In this document: positions 1 through 7,747 of the stretch, piece after piece | Layout of the letters: every line of letters begins with the position of its first letter | Position numbering within the stretch: the stretch's first letter is position 1 | From: an uncultured Eubacteriales bacterium | GTDB taxonomy: Bacteria; Bacillota; Clostridia; Christensenellales; UBA1242 | DNA: 39,215 nt | Assembly: GCA_948512295.1 (NCBI GenBank) | Contig: CAOQRA010000005.1 | Coordinates: forward strand, 1-39,215 | Direction of reading: 5' to 3' | Notes under the pieces: model-generated | What the model was told of the DNA's origin: nothing | Databases searched by the model: none | The model's input: only the letters and a program-made list of their open reading frames with translations | Position numbers and translations under genes: made by a program

Positions 1-28
1 TCTGAGCTTGTTTCTTTAAATTGTTCAT
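1..28 (-). CDS. partial 5' end of a leftward gene, YbaB/EbfC-like N-terminus
   Basis: Only nine codons lie inside the window, reading MNNLKKQAQ. The start is supported by a strong Shine-Dalgarno (AAGGAGGG on the minus strand, 35-42), six bases upstream, and by a consensus promoter further upstream. The nine residues resemble the opening of YbaB/EbfC nucleoid-associated proteins, which often begin with an N-L-M-K-Q-A-Q stretch. That assignment rests on very few residues and is tentative. The existence of the gene is better supported than its identity. It is divergent from the S10 operon. Confidence 0.55.
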
Positions 29-48
29 TCCATTCCCTCCTTGACTAG

Positions 49-77
49 ATTATAAATTATTTAGTTAAATTTGTCAA
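49..77 (-). promoter_or_regulatory. consensus sigma-A promoter for the leftward gene
   Basis: On the minus strand there is TTGACA (72-77), a 17-base spacer and TATAAT (49-54), a perfect match to the housekeeping consensus. The predicted transcript start near base 42 falls at the first base of the Shine-Dalgarno, so the 5' UTR would be only about 14 bases. Confidence 0.85.
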
Positions 78-160
78 ATATATTGAATTTGTTTACTAAT
101 TTTAAGGAAATGATATAAAATAAAATTGTAGATGTTGTTCAGTACGAAAATTCCACATTT

Positions 161-290
161 TGTCATTTCGACCGAAGCGTTTTTGGGATTTCTCCACGCC
201 GTTCACATTCGTTCACTCTGGTCGAAATGACACATAAACGTGCAGAGGAGAAATCTCAATTTAGTTATTATCACTCCGCTCAGAATGACA
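161..290. repeat. dispersed TGTCATTTCGACC / TGTCATTCTGAGC repeats
   Basis: The 13-base head TGTCATTTCGACC (161-173) recurs as its exact reverse complement at 220-232. On the minus strand, 232 down to 185 reads head, variable middle, then TGGAGAAATC. A second variant head, TGTCATTCTGAGCGGAGTGA, lies on the minus strand at 271-290. Related copies occur at 16890-16932, 16941-16980 and 17337-17381. No coding capacity is visible. They behave like short interspersed palindromic repeats; whether they are mobile or bind a protein cannot be told from one window. Confidence 0.7.
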
Positions 291-398
291 GGTGTGATTG
301 CCAAACTGAGAGGCGTGCTTAAGCGCGCTGTCGAATCAGATTAAAACCTCTTATTTCAGCCGCAAAAAATAAATTAAAAAAAATAAATTTTTCTTTAT
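291..398. other. intergenic DNA with no gene
   Basis: This is the AT-rich remainder of the 29-648 gap between the repeats and the S10 promoter. It contains a short near-palindrome around GCTTAAGC (about 313-328) and A-rich runs. I see no ORF with a ribosome-binding site and no terminator. Confidence 0.5.
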
Positions 399-405
399 AA
401 AACCC

Positions 406-434
406 TTGACAATGGGGTTTTATTTTGTTAAAAT
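406..434 (+). promoter_or_regulatory. promoter of the S10 ribosomal operon
   Basis: TTGACA (406-411), a 17-base spacer and TAAAAT (429-434) with an extended -10 TGT just before it form a near-consensus sigma-A promoter. The -35 sits in the loop of an inverted repeat, AAAACCC (399-405) and GGGTTTT (415-421). The predicted start near 441 gives a leader of about 200 bases before S10. Confidence 0.85.
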
Positions 435-648
435 ATTCATGCTGTGAAATATGGGTTGAAGCGCAAGGTTACTTTAATTACTGGCAATTAAAGAGAATTT
501 GCGTGGACAAGTTCGCAGGCTCAGACCGCGAGCGACCGACCTAATTAATCACATTTTTTAAATGTCTACAGCAAGATACACACGGAGTCGTTTTCCGTAA
601 GTTATCTAAAGATTAAGGGTCGGCATTGCTATTACAGGAGGTTAAAAG
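435..648 (+). promoter_or_regulatory. structured leader of the S10 operon
   Basis: The leader holds several complementary segments. CTTTAATT/AATTAAAG (472-479/486-493) is enclosed by CGCAA/TTGCG (462-466/499-503). ACATTT/AAATGT lies at 551-556/560-565 and ACGGA/TCCGT at 582-586/594-598. A long-range pairing CCGACC/GGTCGG (536-541/618-623) closes the 3' half. In other bacteria S10 operon leaders are bound by L4 for autogenous control. That role is inferred here, because I cannot match this leader to a known RNA family by eye. The S10 Shine-Dalgarno (AGGAGG, about 636-641) follows. Confidence 0.6.
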
Positions 649-957
649 ATGGCAACACAAAAAATCAGAATAAAATTGAAGGCCTATGAACACGCACTTA
701 TCGACGAAGCTTGCAAAAGAATCGTGGATACAGCTGAAAAGTTTGGCGCGAAAGTGACTGGACCTATCCCACTTCCTACAGATAAAGAAGTGGTTACCGT
801 AATTCGTTCACCATATAAATACAAAGACAGTCGTGAACAATTTGAGTCAAGAACTCATAAAAGACTTATCGATATTTATTCACCATCTACCAAGGCAGTT
901 GACGCACTTATGAAAATTGACTTGCCTGCAGGTGTTGATATAAAAATCAAACTTTAA
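649..957 (+). CDS. rpsJ: 30S ribosomal protein S10
   Basis: The 102-residue product is full length. S10 sits in the 30S head and in many bacteria also pairs with NusB in antitermination. The conserved loop with GPIPLPT is present near residues 38-44, followed by the usual basic segment around SPYKYKDSREQFE. The ATG follows an AGGAGG site. It is the first gene of the ribosomal superoperon, downstream of the structured leader and 18 bases before L3. Confidence 0.98.
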   Translation: MATQKIRIKLKAYEHALIDEACKRIVDTAEKFGAKVTGPIPLPTDKEVVTVIRSPYKYKDSREQFESRTHKRLIDIYSPSTKAVDALMKIDLPAGVDIKIKL

Positions 958-975
958 TAAAGGAGAAAAGACAAA

Positions 976-1608
976 ATGAAAAAAGCAATATTAGGTAAGA
1001 AACTTGGCATGACTCAAGTCTTCACTCCTGAAGGTTTGGTTATTCCAGTTACAGTAGTTGAAGCTGGCCCTTGCCCAGTTGTTCAAATTAAGAACATGGA
1101 AAAAGACGGTTACAGCGCAGTGGTTGTTGCTTACCAAAAACAAAAAGCATCAAGAGTAAACAAAGCAAATGCTGGCGCTTTCAAAAAAGCTGGCGTAGAA
1201 ACCTATAGAATGGTTAAAGAATTAAGATTTGAAAATGCAAGTGAGTACGCTCTCGGTCAAGAAATTAAATGTGATATCTTTGCTGAGGGTGATAAAGTAG
1301 ATGTAACAGGCACTACTCGCGGTCGCGGATTTACTGGCGTAATTCAACGTTGGAATCAACATAGACTCAAAATGACTCACGGTACTGGTCCTGTTCATAG
1401 AGAAGTCGGCTCTATGGGTGCAAACTCTACACCATCTCGCGTATTTAAAAACAAACATATGCCTGGACACTACGGCGTTGAGCGCGTAACTATGCAAAAC
1501 CTTGAGGTTGTTAAAGTAGACACAGACCGCAACATATTACTTATTAAAGGTTGCGTCCCTGGACCTAAAGGCAGCGTGATTACTGTCCGCGAGAGCAAGA
1601 AGGCATAA
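976..1608 (+). CDS. rplC: 50S ribosomal protein L3
   Basis: This is a full-length 210-residue L3, an early assembly protein whose long loop reaches toward the peptidyl transferase centre. The N-terminus LGKKLGMTQVF and the conserved KHMPGHYG stretch (about residues 160-167) are diagnostic. The position of the methylated Gln of enterobacterial L3 is Ala here (GSMGANSTP), as in many other phyla. The gene lies between S10 and L4, with an AAAGGAG site before the start. Confidence 0.98.
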   Translation: MKKAILGKKLGMTQVFTPEGLVIPVTVVEAGPCPVVQIKNMEKDGYSAVVVAYQKQKASRVNKANAGAFKKAGVETYRMVKELRFENASEYALGQEIKCDIFAEGDKVDVTGTTRGRGFTGVIQRWNQHRLKMTHGTGPVHREVGSMGANSTPSRVFKNKHMPGHYGVERVTMQNLEVVKVDTDRNILLIKGCVPGPKGSVITVRESKKA

Positions 1609-1619
1609 AGGAGAGAATC

Positions 1620-2246
1620 ATGGCAAAAGTTAAAGTTTACAATATGCAAGCTCAGGAAGTTGGTTCAATGACACTCAAAAAGGACCTTTTTGAAGTTGAA
1701 TATAACGAACCTCTTATCCATGAGGCAGTAGTAGCATATCAAGCAAATCAAAGACAAGGCACTAAAAGCACCTTAACTCGCAGCGAAGTGCGCGGCAAGG
1801 CTGCAAAGCCTTGGAGACAAAAGGGAACTGGTCATGCAAGACATGGCTCTAAAAAAGCTCCACAATGGACAGGCGGCGGAATTGCTTTCGCTCCTAAACC
1901 TAGAGATTTCTCTAAAAAGATGAACAAAGTTGCAAGACGTCACGCTTTTCTTTCTGCTCTTAGTGAGAAAATCAGACTTGGACAAGTTACTATCCTTGAT
2001 AAGTTTGAATTTAATGCTCCTAAGACTAAAGAGGCGGAAAAATTTGTAACTTCCTTCAAATTCAAGGGCAGCGTTCTCGTTGTTAATCAAGAAAATGATG
2101 ACAAAATTAAAAGAGCTAGCCGCAACCTTGAAAATCTTGACATCAGCGAGGCAAGAGATTTAAACGTGTACGAAGTTGTTCGCGCTCGTAACCTTGTGCT
2201 CACTCAGTCAGCTGTTAAATCTATCGAGGAGGCATACGCAGAATAA
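1620..2246 (+). CDS. rplD: 50S ribosomal protein L4
   Basis: The 208-residue L4 lines the peptide exit tunnel. The basic extended loop is clear (KPWRQKGTGHARHGSKKAP, about residues 61-79). L4 is the usual autogenous repressor of the S10 operon in enterobacteria, which makes it the natural candidate to bind the leader at 435-648; that is inference. Its stop codon overlaps the L23 start by one base (TAATG), so the two are translationally coupled. Confidence 0.98.
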   Translation: MAKVKVYNMQAQEVGSMTLKKDLFEVEYNEPLIHEAVVAYQANQRQGTKSTLTRSEVRGKAAKPWRQKGTGHARHGSKKAPQWTGGGIAFAPKPRDFSKKMNKVARRHAFLSALSEKIRLGQVTILDKFEFNAPKTKEAEKFVTSFKFKGSVLVVNQENDDKIKRASRNLENLDISEARDLNVYEVVRARNLVLTQSAVKSIEEAYAE

Positions 2247-2548
2247 TGGAAGCTAATAAAATTATTAAAAAACCACTTCTTACTGAAAAAAGTTATGCCG
2301 GCATCGCTAGTAAGGTTTACACTTTTGAAGTGGATAAAAATGCAAACAAAATTGAAATTGCGAAAGCAGTTGAAGAACTTTTCGGTGTTAAAGTGGCGAA
2401 AGTGAACACTTGCATCGTTAAAGGACACAAAAAGTCGCAAAATACAAAGTCTGGAAGAACAATAGGCAGAACTTCTGATTACAAAAAAGCAATTGTAAGT
2501 TTAACAGAAGATTCTAAAACCATTGCATTCTTCGACAGTCTTTCATAA
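2246..2548 (+). CDS. rplW: 50S ribosomal protein L23
   Basis: A 100-residue L23 with the typical opening IIKKPLLTEKSY. L23 sits at the tunnel exit and docks trigger factor and SRP. The ATG overlaps the L4 stop, and the L4 tail supplies the ribosome-binding purines. The length is normal for the family. Confidence 0.97.
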   Translation: MEANKIIKKPLLTEKSYAGIASKVYTFEVDKNANKIEIAKAVEELFGVKVAKVNTCIVKGHKKSQNTKSGRTIGRTSDYKKAIVSLTEDSKTIAFFDSLS

Positions 2549-2564
2549 TTAGGAGGAGAAGTCC

Positions 2565-3392
2565 ATGGCTATTAAAACACATAATCCTACTTCTGCTGGA
2601 AGAAGATTCTATACTACCTCTTCCTTTGAAGAAATTACAAAGAAAACCCCTGAGAAGTCACTTCTTGCTAAAAAAGATAAACATGCTGGAAGAAATGCTC
2701 AAGGACGCATCACTGTTCGTCACCAAGGTGGCGGAAACAGACAAAAATATCGTATTATTGATTTCAAACGCAATAAAGATGGTATTCCTGCAAAGGTCGT
2801 AGGTATTGAATACGACCCTAATCGTACTGCTTATATCGCACTTCTTGCTTACAAGGATGGCGAAAAGAGATACATTATCGCTCCGAACGGACTTAAAGAT
2901 GGTGACATTGTTATGAGTGGCGAAAATGTGGAAATAAAAGTCGGAAATAATCTTCCACTTGCAAACATCCCTGTGGGTTCACTCATTCACAATATTGAAC
3001 TTGAACCTAAAAAGGGTGGTCAACTTGCTCGCTCTGCCGGCGTTGAAGTTCAACTTATGGCTAAAGAGGGCAAATATGCAACCTTAAAACTTCCTAGTGG
3101 CGAAATGAGAAAAGTGCTTGCCTCTTGCCGTGCAACCATCGGTTCAGTAGGCAATAGCGACCACGAACTTGTTTCTCTTGGCAAGGCTGGAAGAAAAAGA
3201 CATATGGGCGTTCGTCCTTCCGTTCGCGGTGTGGCTATGAACCCTAATGACCATAAGCACGGCGGTGGTGAAGGTAAAAGCCCAGTTGGTCTTCCTTCTC
3301 CTGTTACTCCTTGGGGTAAACCTGCTCTTGGTTACAAGACTAGAAAGAAGAAAAATCGCTCTAACCGCTTGATGGTTAAGAGAGTTAATTAG
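2565..3392 (+). CDS. rplB: 50S ribosomal protein L2
   Basis: The 275-residue L2 is a primary 23S-binding protein near the peptidyl transferase centre. The C-terminal signature RGVAMNPNDHKHGGGEG, with its functionally important His, is intact apart from the variable residue between Asp and His. The arginine- and lysine-rich tail is normal. An AGGAGG site precedes the ATG. Confidence 0.98.
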   Translation: MAIKTHNPTSAGRRFYTTSSFEEITKKTPEKSLLAKKDKHAGRNAQGRITVRHQGGGNRQKYRIIDFKRNKDGIPAKVVGIEYDPNRTAYIALLAYKDGEKRYIIAPNGLKDGDIVMSGENVEIKVGNNLPLANIPVGSLIHNIELEPKKGGQLARSAGVEVQLMAKEGKYATLKLPSGEMRKVLASCRATIGSVGNSDHELVSLGKAGRKRHMGVRPSVRGVAMNPNDHKHGGGEGKSPVGLPSPVTPWGKPALGYKTRKKKNRSNRLMVKRVN

Positions 3393-3403
3393 GAGAGAAT
3401 GTT

Positions 3404-3685
3404 ATGAGTAGATCATTAAAGAAAAAGCCTTATGTTCATCCAAGCCTCGTTAAAAAGGTTAATGATATGACAGCTTCTGGCACTAAAAAACCTATTAAAA
3501 CTTGGTCACGAGCATCTACAATATATCCTGAATTTGTTGGCTTTACTTTCGCTGTTCACAATGGAAAGAAACACGTTCCTGTTTACTGCACAGCTGATAT
3601 GGTAGGTCACAAACTTGGTGAGTTCGCTCCAACTAGAACCTATAAAGGTCATACTAAGAAAGCGGCTGCTGCCGCTAGAAGATAA
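3404..3685 (+). CDS. rpsS: 30S ribosomal protein S19
   Basis: The 93-residue S19 belongs to the 30S head, where it contacts S13 and the A-site tRNA region. The start SRSLKKKPYVHPSL and the C-terminal GEFAPTRTYKGHTKK are classic. It lies 11 bases after L2 and 11 bases before L22. Confidence 0.98.
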   Translation: MSRSLKKKPYVHPSLVKKVNDMTASGTKKPIKTWSRASTIYPEFVGFTFAVHNGKKHVPVYCTADMVGHKLGEFAPTRTYKGHTKKAAAAARR

Positions 3686-3696
3686 AGGAGGGCGTC

Positions 3697-4089
3697 ATGG
3701 CTAGAGGAATTAAACTTAAAGCAGAAAAAAGAAAGCAAAACAAAGACACTCGTCCTTTTGCTAAAGCAAACCATGTTAGAATGAGTTCAAGCAAGGTTAG
3801 AATTATTCTTGACCTTATTCGTGGCAAAAAAGCTCAAATGGCAGTTGCGATTTTAGACAATATGAACGATAGTGCAGCAAAAGAAGCTTTAAAAGTTTTA
3901 AAATCTGCAATCGCTAATGCTGAAAACAACTTGGGCAAAAATGCTGAAACACTTTTCGTTGCCCAGTGCTATGCAACTGACGGACCTCAAATGAAGCGTA
4001 TTCACTACGCAGGCAAGGGTTCTGGAAATAGAATACTTAAAAAGACTTCACACATAACAATTGTGCTTGATGAAGTGGTAGGAGGCTAA
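3697..4089 (+). CDS. rplV: 50S ribosomal protein L22
   Basis: L22 (130 residues) contributes its long beta-hairpin to the exit tunnel. The core begins at about residue 25 (AKANHVRMSSSKVRIILD). About 18-20 basic residues before it form an N-terminal extension compared with the shortest family members. An AAAGGAGG site precedes the ATG. The stop is two bases before the S3 start. Confidence 0.97.
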   Translation: MARGIKLKAEKRKQNKDTRPFAKANHVRMSSSKVRIILDLIRGKKAQMAVAILDNMNDSAAKEALKVLKSAIANAENNLGKNAETLFVAQCYATDGPQMKRIHYAGKGSGNRILKKTSHITIVLDEVVGG

Positions 4090-4091
4090 AA

Positions 4092-4763
4092 ATGGGACAA
4101 AAAGTAAGCCCGATCGGACTTCGTATCGGAATTAATAAAGATTGGGAATCTACTTGGTATGCTGATAAGGCTACTTTTGCAGCAAACCTTAAAGAAGACC
4201 AAGAAATTCGTAAATTTTTGAAGAAAAATTATGCCTCTAGTGCCATTTCTAAAGTCACTATTGAAAGGACAGAAGGCAAACTTGTTATCAATATTTTCAC
4301 TGGCAAGCCTGGTATGATTATCGGAACTAAAGGTGCAGGAATTGAGACAATTAAAAAACAAATTAACAAATTGATTAGACCAGTAAAACTTCTTGTTATT
4401 AATGTTAAAGAAGTTAAGAAAATCGACCTTGATGCTACTCTTGTGGCTGAAAGCATTGCAGAGCAGCTTGAAAAACGTGTTGCGGCTAAACGTGCACTCA
4501 AACAAGCCCTTCAAAGAGTTATGAAAGCTGGCGCTAAAGGCTGCAAAGTTCAAATTGGCGGCGTAATCAAAGTCAGCGATAAAGCTATGTCTGAAAAATA
4601 TATGGAAGGCAATCTTCCTCTTCAAACTCTTCGCGCGTCTATCGACTATGGCACTGCTACAGCTTTCACGGCTGGCGGTACTATCGGCGTAAAATGCTGG
4701 ATTTACAAAGGCGATATTCTTGGCAAAAAGAAGTCTTCTGAAAATAAAGGAGGGCAGGAATAA
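4092..4763 (+). CDS. rpsC: 30S ribosomal protein S3
   Basis: The 223-residue S3 lines the mRNA entry channel. The N-terminal MGQKVSPIGLRIGINKDW and the KH-domain loop GMIIGTKGAGI (about residues 75-85) are visible. The ribosome-binding purines (GGAGG) lie inside the end of L22. The stop overlaps the L16 ATG by one base. Confidence 0.98.
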   Translation: MGQKVSPIGLRIGINKDWESTWYADKATFAANLKEDQEIRKFLKKNYASSAISKVTIERTEGKLVINIFTGKPGMIIGTKGAGIETIKKQINKLIRPVKLLVINVKEVKKIDLDATLVAESIAEQLEKRVAAKRALKQALQRVMKAGAKGCKVQIGGVIKVSDKAMSEKYMEGNLPLQTLRASIDYGTATAFTAGGTIGVKCWIYKGDILGKKKSSENKGGQE

Positions 4764-5206
4764 TGTTATTGCCAAAGAGAGTTAAAAGAAGAAAACAATT
4801 TCGTGGCAGAATGACTGGAAAGGCTACTCGCGGGAATTTCCTTGCTTATGGCAGTTATGGAATGGTCGCTTGCGAGCCTTGCTGGATTAAATCTAACCAA
4901 ATAGAAGCTGCTCGTATTGCTATGACAAGATATATCAAGCGTGGTGGTAAAGTTTGGATTAAAATCTTCCCAGACAAACCAGTTTCTAAAAAGGCCATTG
5001 GTACTCGTATGGGTTCTGGTAAAGGCGCACCTGAATTTTGGGTTGCAGTTGTTAAACCAGGCAGAGTACTTTTCGAAATCGAAGGCGTAAGCGAAGAAGT
5101 GGCAAAAGAAGCGTTAAGACTTGCTGGTCACAAACTTCCTTGCAAAGTAAAATTTGTCAAGAAAGAAGAAATTAAGGAAGAAGGTGGTGTGAAAGATGAA
5201 AATTAG
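4763..5206 (+). CDS. rplP: 50S ribosomal protein L16
   Basis: A 147-residue L16, which helps organise the A site of the large subunit. MLLPKRVKRRKQFRGRM opens the protein, and the central RMGSGKGAPEFWVAVV motif is intact. The acidic and lysine-rich tail after about residue 128 is slightly longer than in enterobacteria. The gene is coupled to S3 (TAATG) and overlaps L29 by 11 bases. Confidence 0.98.
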   Translation: MLLPKRVKRRKQFRGRMTGKATRGNFLAYGSYGMVACEPCWIKSNQIEAARIAMTRYIKRGGKVWIKIFPDKPVSKKAIGTRMGSGKGAPEFWVAVVKPGRVLFEIEGVSEEVAKEALRLAGHKLPCKVKFVKKEEIKEEGGVKDEN

Positions 5207-5405
5207 TGAAATTAAAACCCTTTCTGTTGAGGAACTTAACACAAAACTTAAAGAACTCAATAGTGAATTATTCAATCTTCGTTTTTCTCACGCAACCCGC
5301 AACCTTGCAAACCCAATGCGCATTCATGAATGCAAAAAAGAAATCGCTAGAGTTAAAACTGTGATTAGAGAAAAACAATTAAACGGAGGAAACGATGGAA
5401 AATAG
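5196..5405 (+). CDS. rpmC: 50S ribosomal protein L29
   Basis: This 69-residue two-helix protein sits near the tunnel exit beside L23. The motif LFNLRFSHATRNLANPMRI is diagnostic. It starts inside the end of L16 and its own end overlaps the S17 start by 11 bases, so the three genes are translationally coupled. Confidence 0.97.
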   Translation: MKISEIKTLSVEELNTKLKELNSELFNLRFSHATRNLANPMRIHECKKEIARVKTVIREKQLNGGNDGK

Positions 5406-5655
5406 AAATTCAAGACTTACCAGAGTGGGCGAAGTTGTAAGTGCTGGAAAAATGGATAAGACAGTTGTTGTTAAAATCGTTTCTCGCGTTAAGAGCCCAA
5501 TTTATAAAAAAGTCGTTCAAAAATCAAAAAAATTCAAGGCTCATGATGAAAACAACGTTTGCGGAGTTGGCGACACTGTAAGAATTATGGAAACTCGTCC
5601 AATCAGCAAAGATAAACATTATCGCGTTGTTGAAATCGTTGAGAAAGCGAAGTAA
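5395..5655 (+). CDS. rpsQ: 30S ribosomal protein S17
   Basis: S17 (86 residues) is a primary 16S-binding OB-fold protein. The segment VGEVVSAGKMDKTVVV and the later GDTVRIMETRPISKDKHYRV are the family hallmarks. The ATG lies in the last codons of L29, preceded by a GGAGG site. Confidence 0.98.
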   Translation: MENRNSRLTRVGEVVSAGKMDKTVVVKIVSRVKSPIYKKVVQKSKKFKAHDENNVCGVGDTVRIMETRPISKDKHYRVVEIVEKAK

Positions 5656-5666
5656 GGAGGATAGTT

Positions 5667-6035
5667 ATGATTCAACCTCAAACTAGATTAAAAGTTGCTG
5701 ACAACACTGGTGCAAAAGAAATTATGTGTATCCGCGTGCTTGGTGGCTCTTTTAGAAGAAGTGGAAATATCGGCGATGTCATCATTGCCTCAGTTAAAAA
5801 AGCTATCCCAGGCGGAACAGTTAAAAAAGGTGATGTTGTTAAGGCTGTTATCGTTCGTTCAAGCAAGGGGCTTCGCAGATCTGACGGCTCTCACATCAGA
5901 TTTGATGACAATGCCGCAGTTATCATTGATAATCAAAAACAACCAAAAGGTACTCGCGTATTCGGACCTATCGCGAGAGAACTTCGTGACAGAGGATATA
6001 TGAAAATTATATCTTTGGCACCAGAAGTAATATAA
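5667..6035 (+). CDS. rplN: 50S ribosomal protein L14
   Basis: The 122-residue L14 is at the subunit interface and is the docking site of the silencing factor RsfS. The opening MIQPQTRLKVADNTGAKEI and the closing LAPEVI are canonical. The AAGGAGG site is ideal. An overlapping frame gives a 102-residue shadow ORF inside it, which is not a gene. Confidence 0.98.
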   Translation: MIQPQTRLKVADNTGAKEIMCIRVLGGSFRRSGNIGDVIIASVKKAIPGGTVKKGDVVKAVIVRSSKGLRRSDGSHIRFDDNAAVIIDNQKQPKGTRVFGPIARELRDRGYMKIISLAPEVI

Positions 6036-6048
6036 AAGGAGCATGCTT

Positions 6049-6567
6049 ATGAAAATGGCTATAAAATCTGGAGACCAAGTTGTAGTTATTGCTGGCAAAG
6101 AAAAAGGTAAACAAGGCAGAGTTATGGAAATTGACGCTGAGAAAAATCGTATTACCATTGAAAATGTCAACATGGTGACTAAACATCAAAAACCAAGATC
6201 TCAACAAGATAAGGGTGGCAAAATTACAAAAGCTGCACCTATTGACGCGTCTAACGCAATGGTTATCTGCCCGGTTTGTGGCAAGGCAACCCGCGTAGGA
6301 CACAGAGTTATCGAGGGAGAAAAGGTTCGTTCATGCAAAAAATGCAATGGCTCTCTTGATAAAAAGTTTGTAAAACAAACTAAAAAAGAGGTTAAAAAGA
6401 CAGAAAAAACAGCTAAAAAAGTGGAAGCCCAAGAAAAATCTGTAACTAAAACTACGGAAGCTAAAACTCCTGCAGTTAAAAAAGTTACAAGTGAAACCAA
6501 GGCAAAAACTGCTGCTAAGTCTACAGCCGCTAAAAAGTCGACCAAAAAAGTTTCTGACGAGAAGTAG
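6049..6567 (+). CDS. rplX: 50S ribosomal protein L24 with zinc-ribbon-like Cys pairs and a long Lys/Ala tail
   Basis: L24 starts assembly of the 50S subunit. The KOW core (residues 5-40) is followed by two Cys pairs, C74/C77 and C96/C99, which suggest a zinc ribbon. After about residue 105 comes a tail of roughly 65 residues made mostly of Lys, Ala, Thr, Glu and Ser, which ordinary L24 (about 105 residues) lacks. Three in-frame ATGs lie at 6043, 6049 and 6055. The AAAGGAG site (6035-6041) leaves one base before the first and seven before the second, so 6049 is preferred. Confidence 0.95.
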   Translation: MKMAIKSGDQVVVIAGKEKGKQGRVMEIDAEKNRITIENVNMVTKHQKPRSQQDKGGKITKAAPIDASNAMVICPVCGKATRVGHRVIEGEKVRSCKKCNGSLDKKFVKQTKKEVKKTEKTAKKVEAQEKSVTKTTEAKTPAVKKVTSETKAKTAAKSTAAKKSTKKVSDEK

Positions 6568-6579
6568 GAGTAAACAAGT

Positions 6580-7131
6580 ATGGCAAAAGAACAAAATAGA
6601 ATTGTTACTATGTATAAAAAGGAAGTGGTTCCCGCTCTTACAAAAGAGTTTGGTTACACAAACCCTATGCAAGTACCAAAACTTAATAAAATCGTTTTAA
6701 ACATGGGACTTGGCGAAGTTAAATCAAACTCAAAAAGCTTTAACATCGCAGTCGACGAACTTACAGCTATTGCTGGTCAAAAGCCAGTTGTAACTACAGC
6801 TAAAAAATCAATTTCCAACTTTGGTCTTAGAGAAGGTCAAAAGATTGGTGCAAAGGTTACTTTAAGAGGGGACAGAATGTATGAGTTTTTAGATAGGCTC
6901 ACGGCAATCGCTCTTCCAAGAGTTCGTGACTTTAAAGGTATTCCTGAAAAGTCATTCGACGGAAAAGGTAACTACTCTATGGGAATTAAGGAACAACTTA
7001 TTTTCCCAGAAATCGTATATGAAAAAGTCGAAAAAATCAGAGGTTTTGACATCACTTTCGTGACAACCGCTAAAACTGATAAAGAAGCTAAAGCACTTCT
7101 AAAGGCACTCGGATTGCCTTTTGCTAAGTAG
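6580..7131 (+). CDS. rplE: 50S ribosomal protein L5
   Basis: L5 (183 residues) binds 5S rRNA in the central protuberance. The sequence VPKLNKIVLNMGLGE and the C-terminal DITFVTTAKTDKEAKALL are typical. The site TAGGAG precedes the ATG. Full length, with no oddities. Confidence 0.98.
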   Translation: MAKEQNRIVTMYKKEVVPALTKEFGYTNPMQVPKLNKIVLNMGLGEVKSNSKSFNIAVDELTAIAGQKPVVTTAKKSISNFGLREGQKIGAKVTLRGDRMYEFLDRLTAIALPRVRDFKGIPEKSFDGKGNYSMGIKEQLIFPEIVYEKVEKIRGFDITFVTTAKTDKEAKALLKALGLPFAK

Positions 7132-7142
7132 GGGGACAGACA

Positions 7143-7328
7143 ATGGCAAGAAAAGCATTAGTTGAAAAACAACAAAAAAAGCAAAAGTATGCTACTAGGC
7201 AGTATACAAGATGCAGTCTTTGTGGTCGCCCACATTCAGTTTTAAGAAAGTACGGAATTTGCAGAGTTTGCTTCCGTGAACTTGCTAACAAAGGTGAAAT
7301 CCCTGGTGTTAGAAAGTCGAGCTGGTAA
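7143..7328 (+). CDS. rpsN: 30S ribosomal protein S14, zinc-binding type
   Basis: The 61-residue product is the short C+ form of S14. The four zinc ligands C24, C27, C40 and C43 are intact, and it ends with the conserved GVRKSSW. No zinc-independent paralogue lies in this window. It sits between L5 and S8, as in most Gram-positive spc operons. Confidence 0.98.
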   Translation: MARKALVEKQQKKQKYATRQYTRCSLCGRPHSVLRKYGICRVCFRELANKGEIPGVRKSSW

Positions 7329-7339
7329 GAGGAGGAATT

Positions 7340-7738
7340 ATGATATTAACAGATCCTATTGCAGATATGCTTACAAGAATCCGCAATGCGCTTGGCGCAA
7401 AGCATGACAGCGTAATCATTCCTGCTTCAAACGAAAAAATGCATATTGCTAAAATCCTCATGGAAGAAGGCTACATCAATTCCTTTGAAAGAGTGGAAGA
7501 CGGCAGCAAAAAGAACATTTTAATCAGCCTTAAATATGATGAGCACGGCGAAAGTGTTATTCAAGGGCTTAAAAGAATTTCTAAACCTGGTCTTCGTATC
7601 TACGCTCAAAAAGATAAACTTCCAAAAGTTATAAGCGGACTTGGAATCGCTATCATTTCTACTAATAAAGGTATTGTAACTGACAGAGTTGCAAGAAATT
7701 TAGGTGTAGGTGGCGAAGTCCTCGCTTATGTATGGTAG
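7340..7738 (+). CDS. rpsH: 30S ribosomal protein S8
   Basis: S8 (132 residues) is a primary 16S-binding protein and the autogenous regulator of the spc operon in enterobacteria. The opening DPIADMLTRIRNALGAKHD and the closing GVGGEVLAYVW are diagnostic. A GAGGAG site precedes the start. Confidence 0.98.
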   Translation: MILTDPIADMLTRIRNALGAKHDSVIIPASNEKMHIAKILMEEGYINSFERVEDGSKKNILISLKYDEHGESVIQGLKRISKPGLRIYAQKDKLPKVISGLGIAIISTNKGIVTDRVARNLGVGGEVLAYVW

Positions 7739-7747
7739 GAGGGTACT

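Noticed and set aside
4086..4775. 229-codon minus-strand ORF opposite S3
   Set aside because: Fully antisense to the conserved rpsC gene; a shadow of its codon pattern.
6043..6567. L24 starting at the first ATG, 6043
   Set aside because: Leaves only one base after the Shine-Dalgarno; 6049 has normal spacing.
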